Source: Kuschelorhynchus macadamiae
Taxonomy: Eukaryota > Arthropoda > Insecta > Coleoptera > Curculionidae
Assembly: GCA_030620095.1 (NCBI GenBank)
Contig: JAUTXW010001306.1
Location: forward strand, 2,553,001-2,617,000
Length of the DNA stretch: 64,000 nucleotides
Direction: 5' to 3'
In this document: positions 46,869 to 58,021 of the stretch, piece by piece
Layout: every line of letters begins with the position of its first letter
Position numbering within the stretch: position 1 is the first letter of the stretch
Program-made: the position numbers and the translations under genes
Notes under the pieces: generated by a model
Told to the model about the DNA's origin: nothing
Seen by the model: only the letters and a program-made list of their open reading frames with translations
Database searches by the model: none

Positions 46869-47220
46869 AAAAAGTTATATTTTAATTAGGTACTGTGCAT
46901 ACGTTCCATCAAAAAAAACTTAAATGCAGTTTAAGAAATTCAAATAACCACCTTGAATATATCTTGGAAAATATGCTGTTGGCCGTACCGTCGCCGAGCT
47001 TAACGATTTTTGGTAACCTAGCAGATTTTGGGGCTCTCATTACGAATTCGGTGTCACATGTATATTTTCGGAAAGTTTCCGTTTCCGACATAAACGCAGT
47101 CAAAGATATATTAACACTTATAGGTATACACAGTTCACCTTTTTCTGTACATATGTGGATCAGTAATATGGGAGATGGTTAGAGCTCTCGCACTTCGGCA
47201 CCTTAACCTATTATTAACAC
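46869..47220. other. Unassigned, open on both strands
   Basis: Open frames overlap at 46895-47182 (plus) and 46909-47103 (minus). The sequence is GC-richer and element-like but has no recognised domain or terminal repeats. Confidence 0.35.
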
Positions 47221-47640
47221 GTTACCGGTCGGCGAGCTGGTGGCCGAGACCGTACAGCTTTAGGTTTACACCGGAGTTGGTCACGCAGGTCCTGGGTTCG
47301 AATCCTAGGTGGATGCACGACTTTCCAAGTCTGCAGCTAATATTAGTGGTTTAAAACAACAGGGAAGAGTGTAAATGAATTTCACTTTCCACGCTGCCAT
47401 TCACGCCGGTAACCAGGCCGGGGGAACCGAATGTTCCCGTGGTAGTTTGGGGGTAAATTCACACTCCCCGCCATCACATACTCTCTCAGGTGGAGGGGAT
47501 GGCCGAGGTTCGAACCCCTCGATAAACTGTAGGGCCCATCTGGTTGACATTCCCCAGACGTAAATTCCTTATTCCCCCATCCTCGAAGGGTGATTCTGGT
47601 CACCCTTTCCGCGCACCCTTCCATTCCCGCTATATGTTAC
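47221..47640 (+). mobile_element. tRNA-derived SINE
   Basis: The head has an A-box-like 'ctggtggccgag' (47237-47248), in the style of Ser/Leu tRNAs, and a B box GGTTCGAATCC at 47295-47305, with tRNA-like spacing. The region is much GC-richer than its flanks. A second B-box copy, GGTTCGAACCC (47507-47517), has no proper A box before it, so it may be from a dimeric or conserved core. The 3' border is uncertain. It cannot be a functional tRNA gene, because no acceptor or anticodon stem can be drawn. Confidence 0.7.
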
Positions 47641-48197
47641 GTCTGATCAAAAAGTGTACCACTCAGATGATCGGGCAGGATCACGTTACCCGACCAGTCT
47701 CGAACATCCACGAAAAAAAAACTATTTCTGACGGAATACCTACGCGTGAAAGCCATATCAAAAGGGACAAACAACAACAACGTTACCGATCCATTCCACG
47801 CCTCCGCGCTCCGGGCTCCAGCGCCCGACCATATGCTGACATGGTGCTGACTACTTATCCACATCAGTGTTACCATTGGCAGGGAAATTTCTCCAGATCT
47901 GGGGAAAAAATGAACTGTATAGGCAAAAAGGAATTTTTTTTTATAGTCTAGTGAATTTTTTAGCAAACGTTAAGTTGGGATAATTTGTTTAATTTTTAAT
48001 TTAAATCAAAATCAATAGTTCTTTTAAAAGACAAAAACATACAAATAGATTATGCATTTATTAATTAATTTTTAAGATGCTGCCATCTATGAATAACACA
48101 TGAAAGTTTGTATTTTCCCAACGGGAATAAGTAACAGTATAGATAGATGATTCCTTGAAGTTGTATCAATAATATTGCATGATGAGAGTTCTGTAAT
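47641..48197. other. Unassigned, partly GC-rich
   Basis: 47640-47860 is GC-rich ('cgcctccgcgctccgggctc') and may belong to the SINE tail or to another small element. The rest is AT-rich. Overlapping frames on both strands have no motif. Confidence 0.35.
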
Positions 48198-48219
48198 TCC
48201 ACGGGCAGCGTTGCCACAC

Positions 48220-48310
48220 CTAGTACATTTGTACTAGATCTGGTACTTTTTCCATCAATCTAGTGATCTAGTACGTACTGATTAACTTTTAGTACTTTTT
48301 ATTAAATCAA
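48220..48310 (+). repeat. Left subterminal TAGTAC repeats of the hAT element
   Basis: TAGTAC, GTACTA or GGTACT words occur about five times here, and at least five more times at 51698-51835 in the right end. Such clusters are the usual transposase-binding regions of hAT elements; binding is inferred. Confidence 0.75.
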
Positions 48311-48463
48311 AAACTAAAGATATTAATATTTTGAAAAAAACTTACAACCCGCTGAATTCATAACACTAAAACATGAATAAATCGGCTAACGGCTATAGTA
48401 CAGCTCCATTTACCAGTGATTAAGAAAAATAGACATAACAATCCCAAGTCGTTAACGGGTCCG

Positions 48464-48500
48464 TTCGGGGATTCACACGGAGTTCGTGTGAATCCCCGAA
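48464..48500. repeat. Perfect 16-bp inverted repeat with 5-base loop
   Basis: Arms ttcggggattcacacg (48464-48479) and its exact reverse complement (48485-48500), loop gagtt. It lies between the hAT left end and the first exon. The GC content is above that of its surroundings. Confidence 0.9.
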
Positions 48501-48754
48501 GTAGGACATAGGCTGCATAGGCAGTGTGCGAGGCCAATCAAGAATCAAGAGTCCAATTCAGTCAGGTTCTGTTTTCAGTTATAATATTCGTTATATTATA
48601 TATTACCTATGCTCAGAGTCGATTCATTATTATTAAGTTATTTTACCTTACATGTTTAAGATTGTTACTTGTAATCAGTTGTGAATAAGTTTTTATTTAT
48701 TAAGTTGAGTGGAGCTTGTTATACACCTGCCCACTATTAAGAATATCGAAAATC

Positions 48755-51440
48755 ATGGACCGGTAAGTACTGATTTTATATAGATGTAGATGTTAATCCT
48801 TATTAAATATTAATAAACTCTGGAAAATTAATTATTACAAAGTCAAATTTATTTAGTAATTTAGACTATATAAGTCGAAATATTAAAATTTACATGGTTT
48901 CTGTATAAATTTAATTTAATGTGTTATTTTAGCTTTGTTATTCGAAAAAAACCTGAACCCACTGTACAACCAATTACGAATGAACCATTACCAAATGCAA
49001 ATGAAAGTCTATATACCAGTACCGGCAAGAACACTACTAATGTCGATCCAGACTCATCCCACCACTCAAGTGATTCCAACTCAAAGTAAGTTACTTAAAA
49101 ATTCACTTCACTATCTACTTCATGTAGGTATGTATAACTTAAAGATAAAGAATAATGCCTAGGCCGGAAAAGTCATCCCTAAGATGTTATTTTTATCATG
49201 GTGTTGCCATGCCAGGCCAATGCCAGATTTTCTCTGGATGGTGTCAAAATGTTAACGTTAATATATTTTAACGCTTTCAGGGTTAATTTCTCTAGAGAAA
49301 TTAAATATTATATTATAAATAATAAAAAAGTTATTCTTATAGTGGCTTTCTTATTTTAGTATTTCAACACATGCACCCGAGATTGAAGCATCCGGATCTG
49401 GCTGTAAAACGTCATTAAAAAGAAAGAGGGAACTGAAGATTTGCACAAAAATTTCCTATAAACAAAAATACAAAGCTGAATGGAAAAGACAGATTAAGGA
49501 CTCATTCTGGCTGAGACAATCTGAGAGTAGTAATGTTCCTTTTTGCACGGTATGTGATAAAAGTTTACAAGGATCGTTTACCCATGTTAAGAGACACAGT
49601 GAAACTTCTTCACATAAAAAAAAATAGCAGCATGTAAAATGACTCCTAAAGTCTCGGACATGGAATCAGTAACTTCATTTAATTCATTAAAAAATAATGT
49701 TAAAATTGGTACCCTTAAGCTACTTGCATTTTTAGTAGAGCATAATTTACCTTTTTTGTTATTAGAGCATCTGCCTGGATTAATAAAATCCATATGCAGT
49801 GATTCTACAATAGCAAAAAATATTAAATGCAGCAGAACCAAGGGAACAAATTTATTATTAAATATTTTAGGTCCAAAAAGCTTTAAAGATACTATTTGTT
49901 TGATGAAAAATAATCCATTTCGGTAATAGTTGACGAAACTACTGATACCAGCACAAAAAAATGTTTAGCTATCATTGTAAGGGTATTAGTAAAAAATAAA
50001 CCAAAAGATCGTTTCTTAAATTTAATTGAAGTTGAAACGACTGAACATCTATATAATGCAATAAAAGAATTATTTTTATCAAATAACGTTCCCTTTCAAA
50101 ATTTTGTAGGATTTGCGGCAGATAACGCGACGGTAATGATGAGGAGAATATCTGGTTTAGCTACTAGATTTAAAAATGATGTTCCGCAATTATTTACTCT
50201 TGGCTGCACATGCCACTCATTTAATTTATGCGTCTCTCATGCATGCAATAAACTTCCAAGCTCAATAGAAGATTTAGCACGCGATATCTACTCTTATTTC
50301 TGTCATAGTTCCAAGCGAATTAATGAATTAAAGGAATTTCAGGCATTTTGCAATATAGAACCACACAAAATTCTTAAAATGAGTCAGACAAGATGGCTGT
50401 CCCTTCAAATGGTTGTAAACAGAATTCTGGAACAGTGGCAGCCTTTAGAATTATTTTTCACTAGGGCAGCACTTGAAGATAACTTACAATCTGCAAAAAC
50501 AATACTACATGCTTTAAAAAATCCAATTTATAGACTATACTTTTCATTTTTATCCTATATTTTAGAACTTATAAATAAATTGAATGTATTATTTCAAAGC
50601 CAAAAACTTCTTATTCACAGAGTGCTGCCAGAAGTTAAAAAAATATATAAAATAATACTAAATAATTATTTATTGAGAAATTATATTGACTCAACTCCCA
50701 TTCACTTGATTAATCCCAAAATGGTATCTAAATATAAAGATATTGATAACATTTATTATGGCGCTAAATGCGAACTTCTTGTGAAAAGTAATGAAGATTT
50801 TGAAAAAGACAATGAAGATTTTTCCTCTGATCTCAAATCATTTCGTATAAGAGCATTAGATTTCTATATCGAACTTTGATTACAAATTCGCCAAAGGTTT
50901 GAATTTGACAATATTTTTTTAAATTCACTGTCAGATTTGGAGCCGATAAAAGCTTTATCTGGGGAAGTTACGTCCATTACTACTCTTATTGAACAGTTTT
51001 CAAATATTTCCCAATCAGAGTATGAAGATATTAATATTGAATGGGTACAGTTGGCCGATATTGAGAATAAAAATTGCCTCAAAGACCTAGAGTTTGAGGA
51101 ATTTTGGGGGGAAATAATGAATATGAAAAATTCTTCTAATCAACCAATGTTTCCTTTACTAACAAAACTTCTAAAACATGTTATGTGTTTACCACACAGC
51201 AGCGCGGCAGCCGAAAGAATATTCTCCCAGTTAAATTTGATGAAAACAAAACTGCGGAGCAGGCTGTCAATAAAAACTTGCAATGCCCTACTTCTATTTA
51301 GGGAACTTATTGCATGCAGTGGGAATACTTGTGAAAATTGGCAACCGGACCCAGAATTGTTAAAGACGAATATATCAACGTCATTTTCAGATGCATTAGC
51401 TGATGCTGTGACATCTGAAATTGACGATTTAATAATATAA
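48755..51440 (+). pseudogene. hAT transposase, BED finger plus hAT C-terminal dimerisation domain, broken
   Basis: Exon 1 codes only 8 nt (48755-48762, ATGGACCG) before GTAAGT. Exon 2 is 48933-49085 (FVIRKKPEPTVQP...) before GTAAGT. Exon 3 starts at 49360; all joins keep phase. BED zinc finger: 'CTVCDKSL...HVKRHSETSSH' near 49546-49615. Catalytic acids: Asp in 'VIVDETTD' near 49935, Asp in 'FAADNATV' near 50120, Glu in 'SAAAERIFSQL' near 51212. The 'TRWLS' motif is near 50388. Breaks: an A9 run at 49616-49624 shifts the frame into a stop at 49625; a second one-base shift lies near 49915-49925; a TGA at 50877 interrupts the helical region. The protein ends at 51438. Confidence 0.93.
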
Positions 51441-52417
51441 GGTTGTAAAAATACAGAATTTTATTTTTCTCTTTATTATATCTTTTTTAGTGTTCCTATT
51501 TTTTTTGTTTTTGTTTTGCTAAAACCATTACCTGTGTGTAATGTTTTCATTTATGACAGCCCTAGAATGTTTATTTTTGTTATTTTATGTGTAAAAATAT
51601 ATGTATGTTAATTTATATTGTGTTTATGTTGCATATTTGCAATAATTTCCCATTTCCTTTAAAAGTGACAACTATTGGACTAAGGTAAATTTTGGCATTT
51701 TTAGTACTTTTAATTTAATACATTTTAGTACTTTCTTTAAAAAATCTAGTACAAATGTACTAAAAAAAAATTTTTGCCTGCGGCGCTTTATCTAGTGCCT
51801 TTAGTACTTTTTATTTTGAACTTCTAGTACATTTTAAAAAATCATTGTGGCAACCCTGTCCACGGGTTAGTAATTGAACGTTCACATAAATGGTTTCGGT
51901 GAAATACCGCCTCAGAGGGAAATGCCGAATTTTGTTTTAGTTTATTTTGTATATAGTTCCTGACAATGCGTTGTGTAGCTCGACTTTGCTTTGTCATTAG
52001 TTTGTAGGCTGGAATTTAAGAAAGGTATGTCATTTATATTTTTATCTGGGCATATTTCAGTTATTTCCCGAAAGTTTAGGTAGAATTGGTAATATTAGAA
52101 ATGTAGTAACAAAACATGACATTTTAATCACGTGTCAAACACGACTAACCTTATACAAAAATTATAGAACAATAAACGTTTTGTTTTTTGAAAAATTATA
52201 CGGAAAATAACGTTTTTCTGGAGAAATTATAGGAAATTTTGGAAATGACAGATTTATAAAACTTCTAGGGAACTTATGGAATTTTGCTAGGGAAATTTAA
52301 AAGTTTGGCCTGGCAACACTGATCCCCATATGTAACAAAATATCCGTAATAAACAACCATACTTCATACCTTTTGAACTAGTAATTTTCCTTCATGTTAG
52401 CGTAATGAAATCATGAA

Positions 52418-54751
52418 CAGAGCCGGTCCTGACGGTTAGGGGCGCCAAATTCGTTACACGGGAAAACTCCCGCGACGCGGATAACAATTGTCCATGGGGT
52501 ATTTTTTATTTTATTTGCAGTGTAAAGAATCCCTATCAACACGACGACGCCAGATCATCAATATTTTAATCAAACCATTTTTGAGTGGTATCAGCCAGTT
52601 GAGCGGCGACGACGACGGTAACTTTAGATGTACTAATTTATTAGCGATAAGCAAGATACAAGAAAAGCACGATAAAATATATTGTTTTATAGTGGTTGCC
52701 ACAACTACTGAAATTTCGGTAGGTCTATCGATATTGGCTTCCAACTACCAAAATACCGAATTTTACAACAGTCTACCGAAAAACAATGTCGTTTATTAGT
52801 TTTAAATAAAAACTAAGCTCTGTAAATTTTACGATGTAATTTTCAAGAACCAGGCTGAGATGGGCCAACTTGCGAGGAAATCGTAAGGAAATATTCAGCC
52901 CAGCCGATAGATAACGCGAGAGGCGCGACGCGGCGCTGCGGTGGCGACAGGACATTCGGGAATTCCCTGACCAGAATTAGAACACAATGAGATCCCCTTT
53001 GCTTGCTTTCAAAATTAAATAATCAGTTTATTAGCAAAAATATTCATCATGACATTTTAAAATGCCTAAAAACAGCAAAATATTACATCACGTTGAGCAA
53101 CTTACTTTTATAATACGATTTGTTTATTGTTTTTCAAATGAAGTCGAAATTAGGGAACATTTTTTAGGATTTTTTAAAGTTGTCAATAATACAGGAAAAT
53201 ACACATTTTTAACTCAAGAAATATTCCCAAAATTTGTAATTATTTTAATGATATGAGGGGTCAAGGATACGACGGCGGTGCAAATATGTCTGGTAAACAT
53301 ATAGGCCTTGAAGCTGAAATACGATATTTTGACTGTAGAGCATTATTTGTACCTTGTTCAGCTCACACCTTGAATTTAACTGTCAATAACGCAGCTAAAA
53401 TTACATATGAGAATTTTGATTTTTTTTTCAATCATTCAAGAGTTGTTCAATTTATTTTCCGCCTCACGCTACAGGTGGAATATTTTAAAACAATATTTAA
53501 CGTTAAAACAATAAGTGAACAAGGTGGGAAAGCAGAATTAAAGTTATTCGTCCACTAAGATAATACCAGTTAGCTGAAATTGTAAAGTTTACATTATCTG
53601 ATAAATGATGACTCAGACGTTATAACTACTAAGCACGCCGCACAGTCATTATAAAAAAATGAAAACTTTTAAAGTCATTTGTTCTATTTTAATTTGGCAT
53701 GGTTTCCTATTAAAAATCAATATAGTTAGCAAGATGCTTCAGGATCAAAATGTGAATTTAACCGAATGTCATAAAGGAATAAAAAATCTTATTAATTATT
53801 TTACTCAATAGTGATCCGATGAAAATTTTGAATCATTCATGGATGAAGCTACGTCAAAAGCCAAAAAGACTGAAGTAGAGCAAATATTTCCCTTAAGGCC
53901 TCAAAAAAAACCAAGCTTCAATTTTCCTATGAAAGCACTGATGAAACTGTTTCCTAAGCAACAATTTTAAATAAATTTCTGTTTTCAAAACCTTGACACA
54001 ACCATTCAATCTTCACAAAGACGATTTGAGGGTATAAACAAATGTTACGATTTATTTGCATTTTTATTCAACTCTCATAACTTAGACTCAGAAGTAATAA
54101 GGCAATCATGCATTGATTTGGATATAGCTTTGCGAAATGATGATAATACTTGCAATGATATTGAAGGAATTGATTTATATAACGAAATTGTGTCAAAATT
54201 TTAAATCCCAATTCTAACACAGCTTCTGACTCACCTCTAGACATTTTGAATATCTTTACAAAGAACCTAACCAAAGTGCTTTCTTTCCAAACCTACTTAT
54301 TGCCCTTAGAATATTTCTAACCTTACCTATATCAGTAGCTTCAGAGGAAAGAAGTTTTTCGAAGATAAAAATTTATCTAAGAACATCTATAAGCCAAGAA
54401 CGGTTGTTAGATTTAGCTACAATATCGATTGAAAATCAAATTTGTGAAGCTACCGATCACAACGAAATGATCAACGAGTTTGCTTTTCTAAAAGCCAGTC
54501 GTGTGTTTTTGTAGTTTTTCTGTTGTTTTTTCGTAATGTTGCTTTTAATTTTTATACCTGTAACATTTGATATGTATATGTATATTTTTTTTAATAGGAG
54601 TTTTCATTATTCGCCAACCCCTTTTTATTTTATATGAATAAAATACATATTGTGTTGAGTACATACTGCATACTTTTTACATCTTAAAATTATCTCAGGG
54701 GCGGAAAAAATATCCTGCACGCAGGTGCTGGACCCCCCAGAACCAGCCCCG
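52418..54751 (+). mobile_element. Second hAT element, ZMYM1-like, older, perfect 8-bp TSD
   Basis: TSD ATCATGAA lies on both sides (52410-52417 and 54752-54759). The left end is CAGAGCCGGTCCTGA; the right end, read inward, is CGGGGCTGGTTCTGG, so the TIRs match imperfectly. Inside lies a degraded transposase (53062-54514). The TSD is intact although the ends and gene have decayed. Confidence 0.85.
53062..54514 (+). pseudogene. Degraded hAT/ZMYM1-like transposase
   Basis: Readable pieces in order: 'EVEIREHFLGFFKVV' near 53143; 'DMRGQGYDGGANMSGKH' near 53250, which holds the second catalytic Asp region; 'FVPCSAHTLNLTVNNAA' near 53350; and the C-terminal dimerisation region 'LPISVASEERSFSKI' near 54325, ending with 'LDLATISIENQI' and a stop at 54512. 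Stops and frame changes occur between them. It is related to, but distinct from, the fragment at 5152-5589. Confidence 0.85.
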
Positions 54752-54759
54752 ATCATGAA

Positions 54760-57416
54760 AAACCATCGGGATGCAACAGTAAAGAGAAATACTAATTAAT
54801 AGAAATTAACTATGGCCACTTAATCAGCCCTATGTTGTAACTACACATGATTTGTTTCAAGTTGAAATTATGACGGAGAAAAAACATTTCACAGACATTC
54901 AAGAAAACTTGATATTTCGTATGCACGAATATTCTCCTATGAAGGTAAAATTGAAATGTTTTCAAGAATAAAAATAAAGTCAATAAACCTTGAGAACTTC
55001 AATTATTGGTATGAACTATATAAAAATTTGGAAAAAATAGCAAATCAACATTGATAAAAGGCAGGTTTTGAACACAAATCCGAAACACTAGTCGTGAAAC
55101 GCTTAAAATGGATTTGTTATCAAGTTTACTAACCCACAAATTTTGATTGAAATTTTTTAAAATGAAATTTATATTGCTTGCCGAATGAAATACAACAGTA
55201 TTAAAATAACAGAAGTAAATATAATATTATACGTAATATTATTTCTTTTAGTCTGAAACTTGAACCATTTATTCGTGACTCAAACGAAGATAGAAGGTTC
55301 TCGAAGGACAGAAAGTGCCTTTATCTTTAACTGCCACGGTTTTTAAGCAGATATATAGAGTTTCGCATGATTCGAGTAACTTGTTGCTATGCAGACTGGG
55401 CCACAAATGAGGGATAGTAAAAGATCCACAGGTATTCCAAAATATTTAAGAGTATGAGGTCCACGATGCACACATCTTTTGAAAAAGTGCTCAAATTCAT
55501 ATGATTGTAAACGCCTGAAGAAAAATTGCCAGGGCATTACTAGTTCATTAGATATAAAATCAGGGTGTTAAACTTTGCCCCTATCTCATATAAAATACAG
55601 TGGCAAAAAAGCATGACACAAAACAAATTTTTCAGAAATATTGTGTATTTATTTCTCCTCTGTAACTTTAGCACACAATTCTTTTCTTACTTTTAATTTT
55701 CTTAAAAAAAAAAACGAGCATGCAGGCTACAAGACCTTTAAACAGAGACGGCTCCCACCCATCACAACACGGCTGAAGACGGGCTGACGGGCTGTTCAAT
55801 GTGCTTCCTAATAGTCCGTCGGTTATTTCGGCGGAGTATAAACAAGTCATGTTGAACGTTCAGTGTAGGCTTCCTGGCTCCGTGAAGCCTGAGTGACAGG
55901 ATTTTCGTCTTTGGATGAGCGCATATGTGTTCGAATCTCCTCGTTTAGGCAGATAACTTTTTTTTAGGAAAACCCACTTAATAAAAATGCATATTGGTAA
56001 CGTTTGCTGTAAAGAAACCAAATTCCACGTTTATATTAAAATTAATTTTTTTTAACTCCACGTTTATATTAAAACAATTTTTTTTTTAACAAAACCTATA
56101 TTCTTGAGTAGATTTGTCTCTTAAAGTTAGGTTAGCTCAGGTTGGCCGTGGTGGCTCCGTCACCGTAGGCATCATTACTAAAGCCCTAATATAAAAGGCG
56201 AACAACAGAGAAATGCACCACTGACGGAATTCTAATACTCAGCACCATCCCTGCTATTAGTATTCATCGCTTTTGATGAGTGTTGGCCCCGTTTTGTGTT
56301 ACGGCTTTATTGATAATCTCGACAGCGTAACCTGGTGCTAACCTAGTACCAATCTACCTATTGCCTTCGTGCTCCGGCTGGCAGCGGTTCACCTTAGGTA
56401 TGTAACAAATTATCTGTAATTAATTTGTATTACAGTGTCTATTAACTACTGTAATTTGTTTAAATTAATGTTTTTTTCTTTAAAGTTATAGCTTAATGGT
56501 AGTCATAGTGTCTAGATGACATGAAGTATGAAAGAAAAGTTACAAATGCAAAAAGTATGAAGTAGGATAGTTTTTGAGTCACAATGTCCTAACTTTTATA
56601 TAAAATAATGGCAAGAAGATCAAGAAGAGAGTTTTGTTACATCTTTTATAATTGTTTGTAATAGTTTTATACAGAACTAGTCTGTTTTAATAAAAATAAA
56701 AAATGAATATGAACGTCTACGAAATTATGAAATCTGAAAATAAGTAATTCAAAAACAAATCGTGACCGGAAAAAGTTGACTCCGGATTCACTTGGACATG
56801 AAAAATCATGAAAATCAGCGATGGTGTAAAAAATAAATAATTACCCTCAAGGTAATGTATTATTCCGGTATTTAAGTTGTGTATTCAATCAATTTACTAC
56901 AAAATTGCTTACTAAAGAAAAAAAAAGGTCAAAACCTCTGTTATAAGATTGTAAATTTTGATAGCATATATCTTAGAAGCGAAACGTCTGCGAAAAGGGT
57001 TACTTCGGATTTGTAATCAGCGCCCCAAAATCTACTCGTGTATTAAAAATCGTTATGATCGGCGGGGGTGCGGCTAATTTGATATATTTACCGAATTCTT
57101 TCTTTAAACAACGATGTTATGTTATTATATTCTAGCTGATTCCTGCTAAAGGAAAAAGTTTCTTGTCTGAAAAAACTTTGACTAGATTGGCTAAGCGCTA
57201 GAAAATAATCATTTCTAAATGCCAGAACAGCAGATATATTTTTTAATTTGACAGTACCGACGTCAAAGTCAACATTCTTGTAATTCTTTGGATTTTGCTC
57301 AGTCTGTCAGTGGCAAGCGCATAAGTGTGTCCGACATTTTAGTTTCTTGAAATTTCTATCATAAATTGTTATTAATTTTTAACAATTTTTTAGTAAAGTG
57401 ATTCTCTAACACAGCA
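54760..57416. other. Mostly unrecognised; SINE-like patch and small duplication
   Basis: Near 55870-55945, 'tcctggctccgtgaagcctg' followed by a B-box-like GTTCGAATC (55929-55937) suggests a tRNA-derived SINE, though the A box is poor. A 'gtggctccgtcaccgtaggc' word near 56149 may be a related copy. At 56021-56090 a unit 'tccacgtttatattaaaa' plus a T-run and 'aac' is directly duplicated. No coding frame is recognised before 57.4 kb. Confidence 0.35.
57300..57315 (+). promoter_or_regulatory. Possible initiator region upstream of the 57417 exon
   Basis: Two TCAGT initiator-like words (near 57300 and 57308) lie about 110 bases before the ATG. There is no TATA box at the expected distance. Support is positional only. 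Confidence 0.2.
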
Positions 57417-57476
57417 ATGGATTTTTGTCAGTTACTTCATAAGGCACAGAAAAATGATCAAAACACCGCAAACGGA
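57417..57476 (+). CDS. Probable first coding exon of a host gene (Spt2-like N terminus)
   Basis: ATG at 57417 opens 20 codons (MDFCQLLHKAQKNDQNTANG) that end exactly at a GTAAGA donor (57477). The MDF-x-x-LL-x-x-A-x-KN pattern resembles the N terminus of Spt2-type histone-binding proteins, which act with elongating RNA polymerase II; this is a weak, short match. Upstream, 'gctcagtctgtcagtgg' near 57297 contains two TCAGT initiator-like words. No second exon could be found before the LINE cluster. Confidence 0.4.
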
Positions 57477-58020
57477 GTAAGATATCCTAATCTTTACCAT
57501 TACCAGTTGTCCTCATTTAGCCAATAACTATTTTAACTTTTTGATGATATTTTTACATAGTATTTTGTATTAAGATTAAATATTTTTATAATGTATGATG
57601 TCATATTTTTATTATTTTGATTTGAATGCTACTTATTTATATTTCTCTATTTTCATCTATAATGTATAAGGGATTTTCACTGAAGAAAAAATAGTAGTAT
57701 AAACTTTTGCTATCTACATAAACCTACCTGTAGAAATTCATATTGTGTATAATAGGTTCAAATTTAATAAGAGTATGCCCTAGAATATTGAAATCTTGAA
57801 ATTGATCTATCCACAATAAAAATTGATTATAGTTCACAACAAATGGCAGTTTTTCAGGCTACTTTTTTTTTCCATTCATAATTATGAATTTTATTACTGA
57901 CAGAAATAAGTTGATGTTTTTCCTTGTGAAGATAGATGCTTCCATGAGAAGTATACAAGCTTGAATCAGGGTCGATTGCACTGATACCCATTAACTGATT
58001 ATATTAAACTGATGCTTAGA
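57477..58020. other. AT-rich interval, probable intron
   Basis: Follows the GTAAGA donor. No coding frame or repeat end is visible until the LINE 3' end near 58020. Confidence 0.35.
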
Positions 58021-58021
58021 T

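Larger units (their letters stand above)
48206..51858 (+). mobile_element. Near-complete autonomous-type hAT transposon, 3.65 kb, perfect 8-bp TSD
   Basis: TSD TCCACGGG lies on both sides (48198-48205 and 51859-51866). The left end is CAGCGTTGCCACA; the right end, read inward, is CAGGGTTGCCACA. Both subterminal regions are packed with TAGTAC/GTACTA words, including two 16-bp palindromes of the form TAGTACNNNNGTACTA (48221-48236 and 51748-51763). The cargo is one BED-finger transposase gene (48755-51440) with three exons. The perfect TSD suggests a fairly recent insertion, but the gene has three disabling changes. Confidence 0.93.

Noticed and set aside
46895..47182. 95-codon frame after the BEL/Pao element
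   Set aside because: The opposite strand is also open, no domain is recognisable and no splice context is present.
47221..47520. tRNA genes at the two GGTTCGA boxes
   Set aside because: Only A- and B-box-like words are present. No acceptor stem, anticodon arm or correct spacing for a folded tRNA could be drawn, so a SINE is the better reading.
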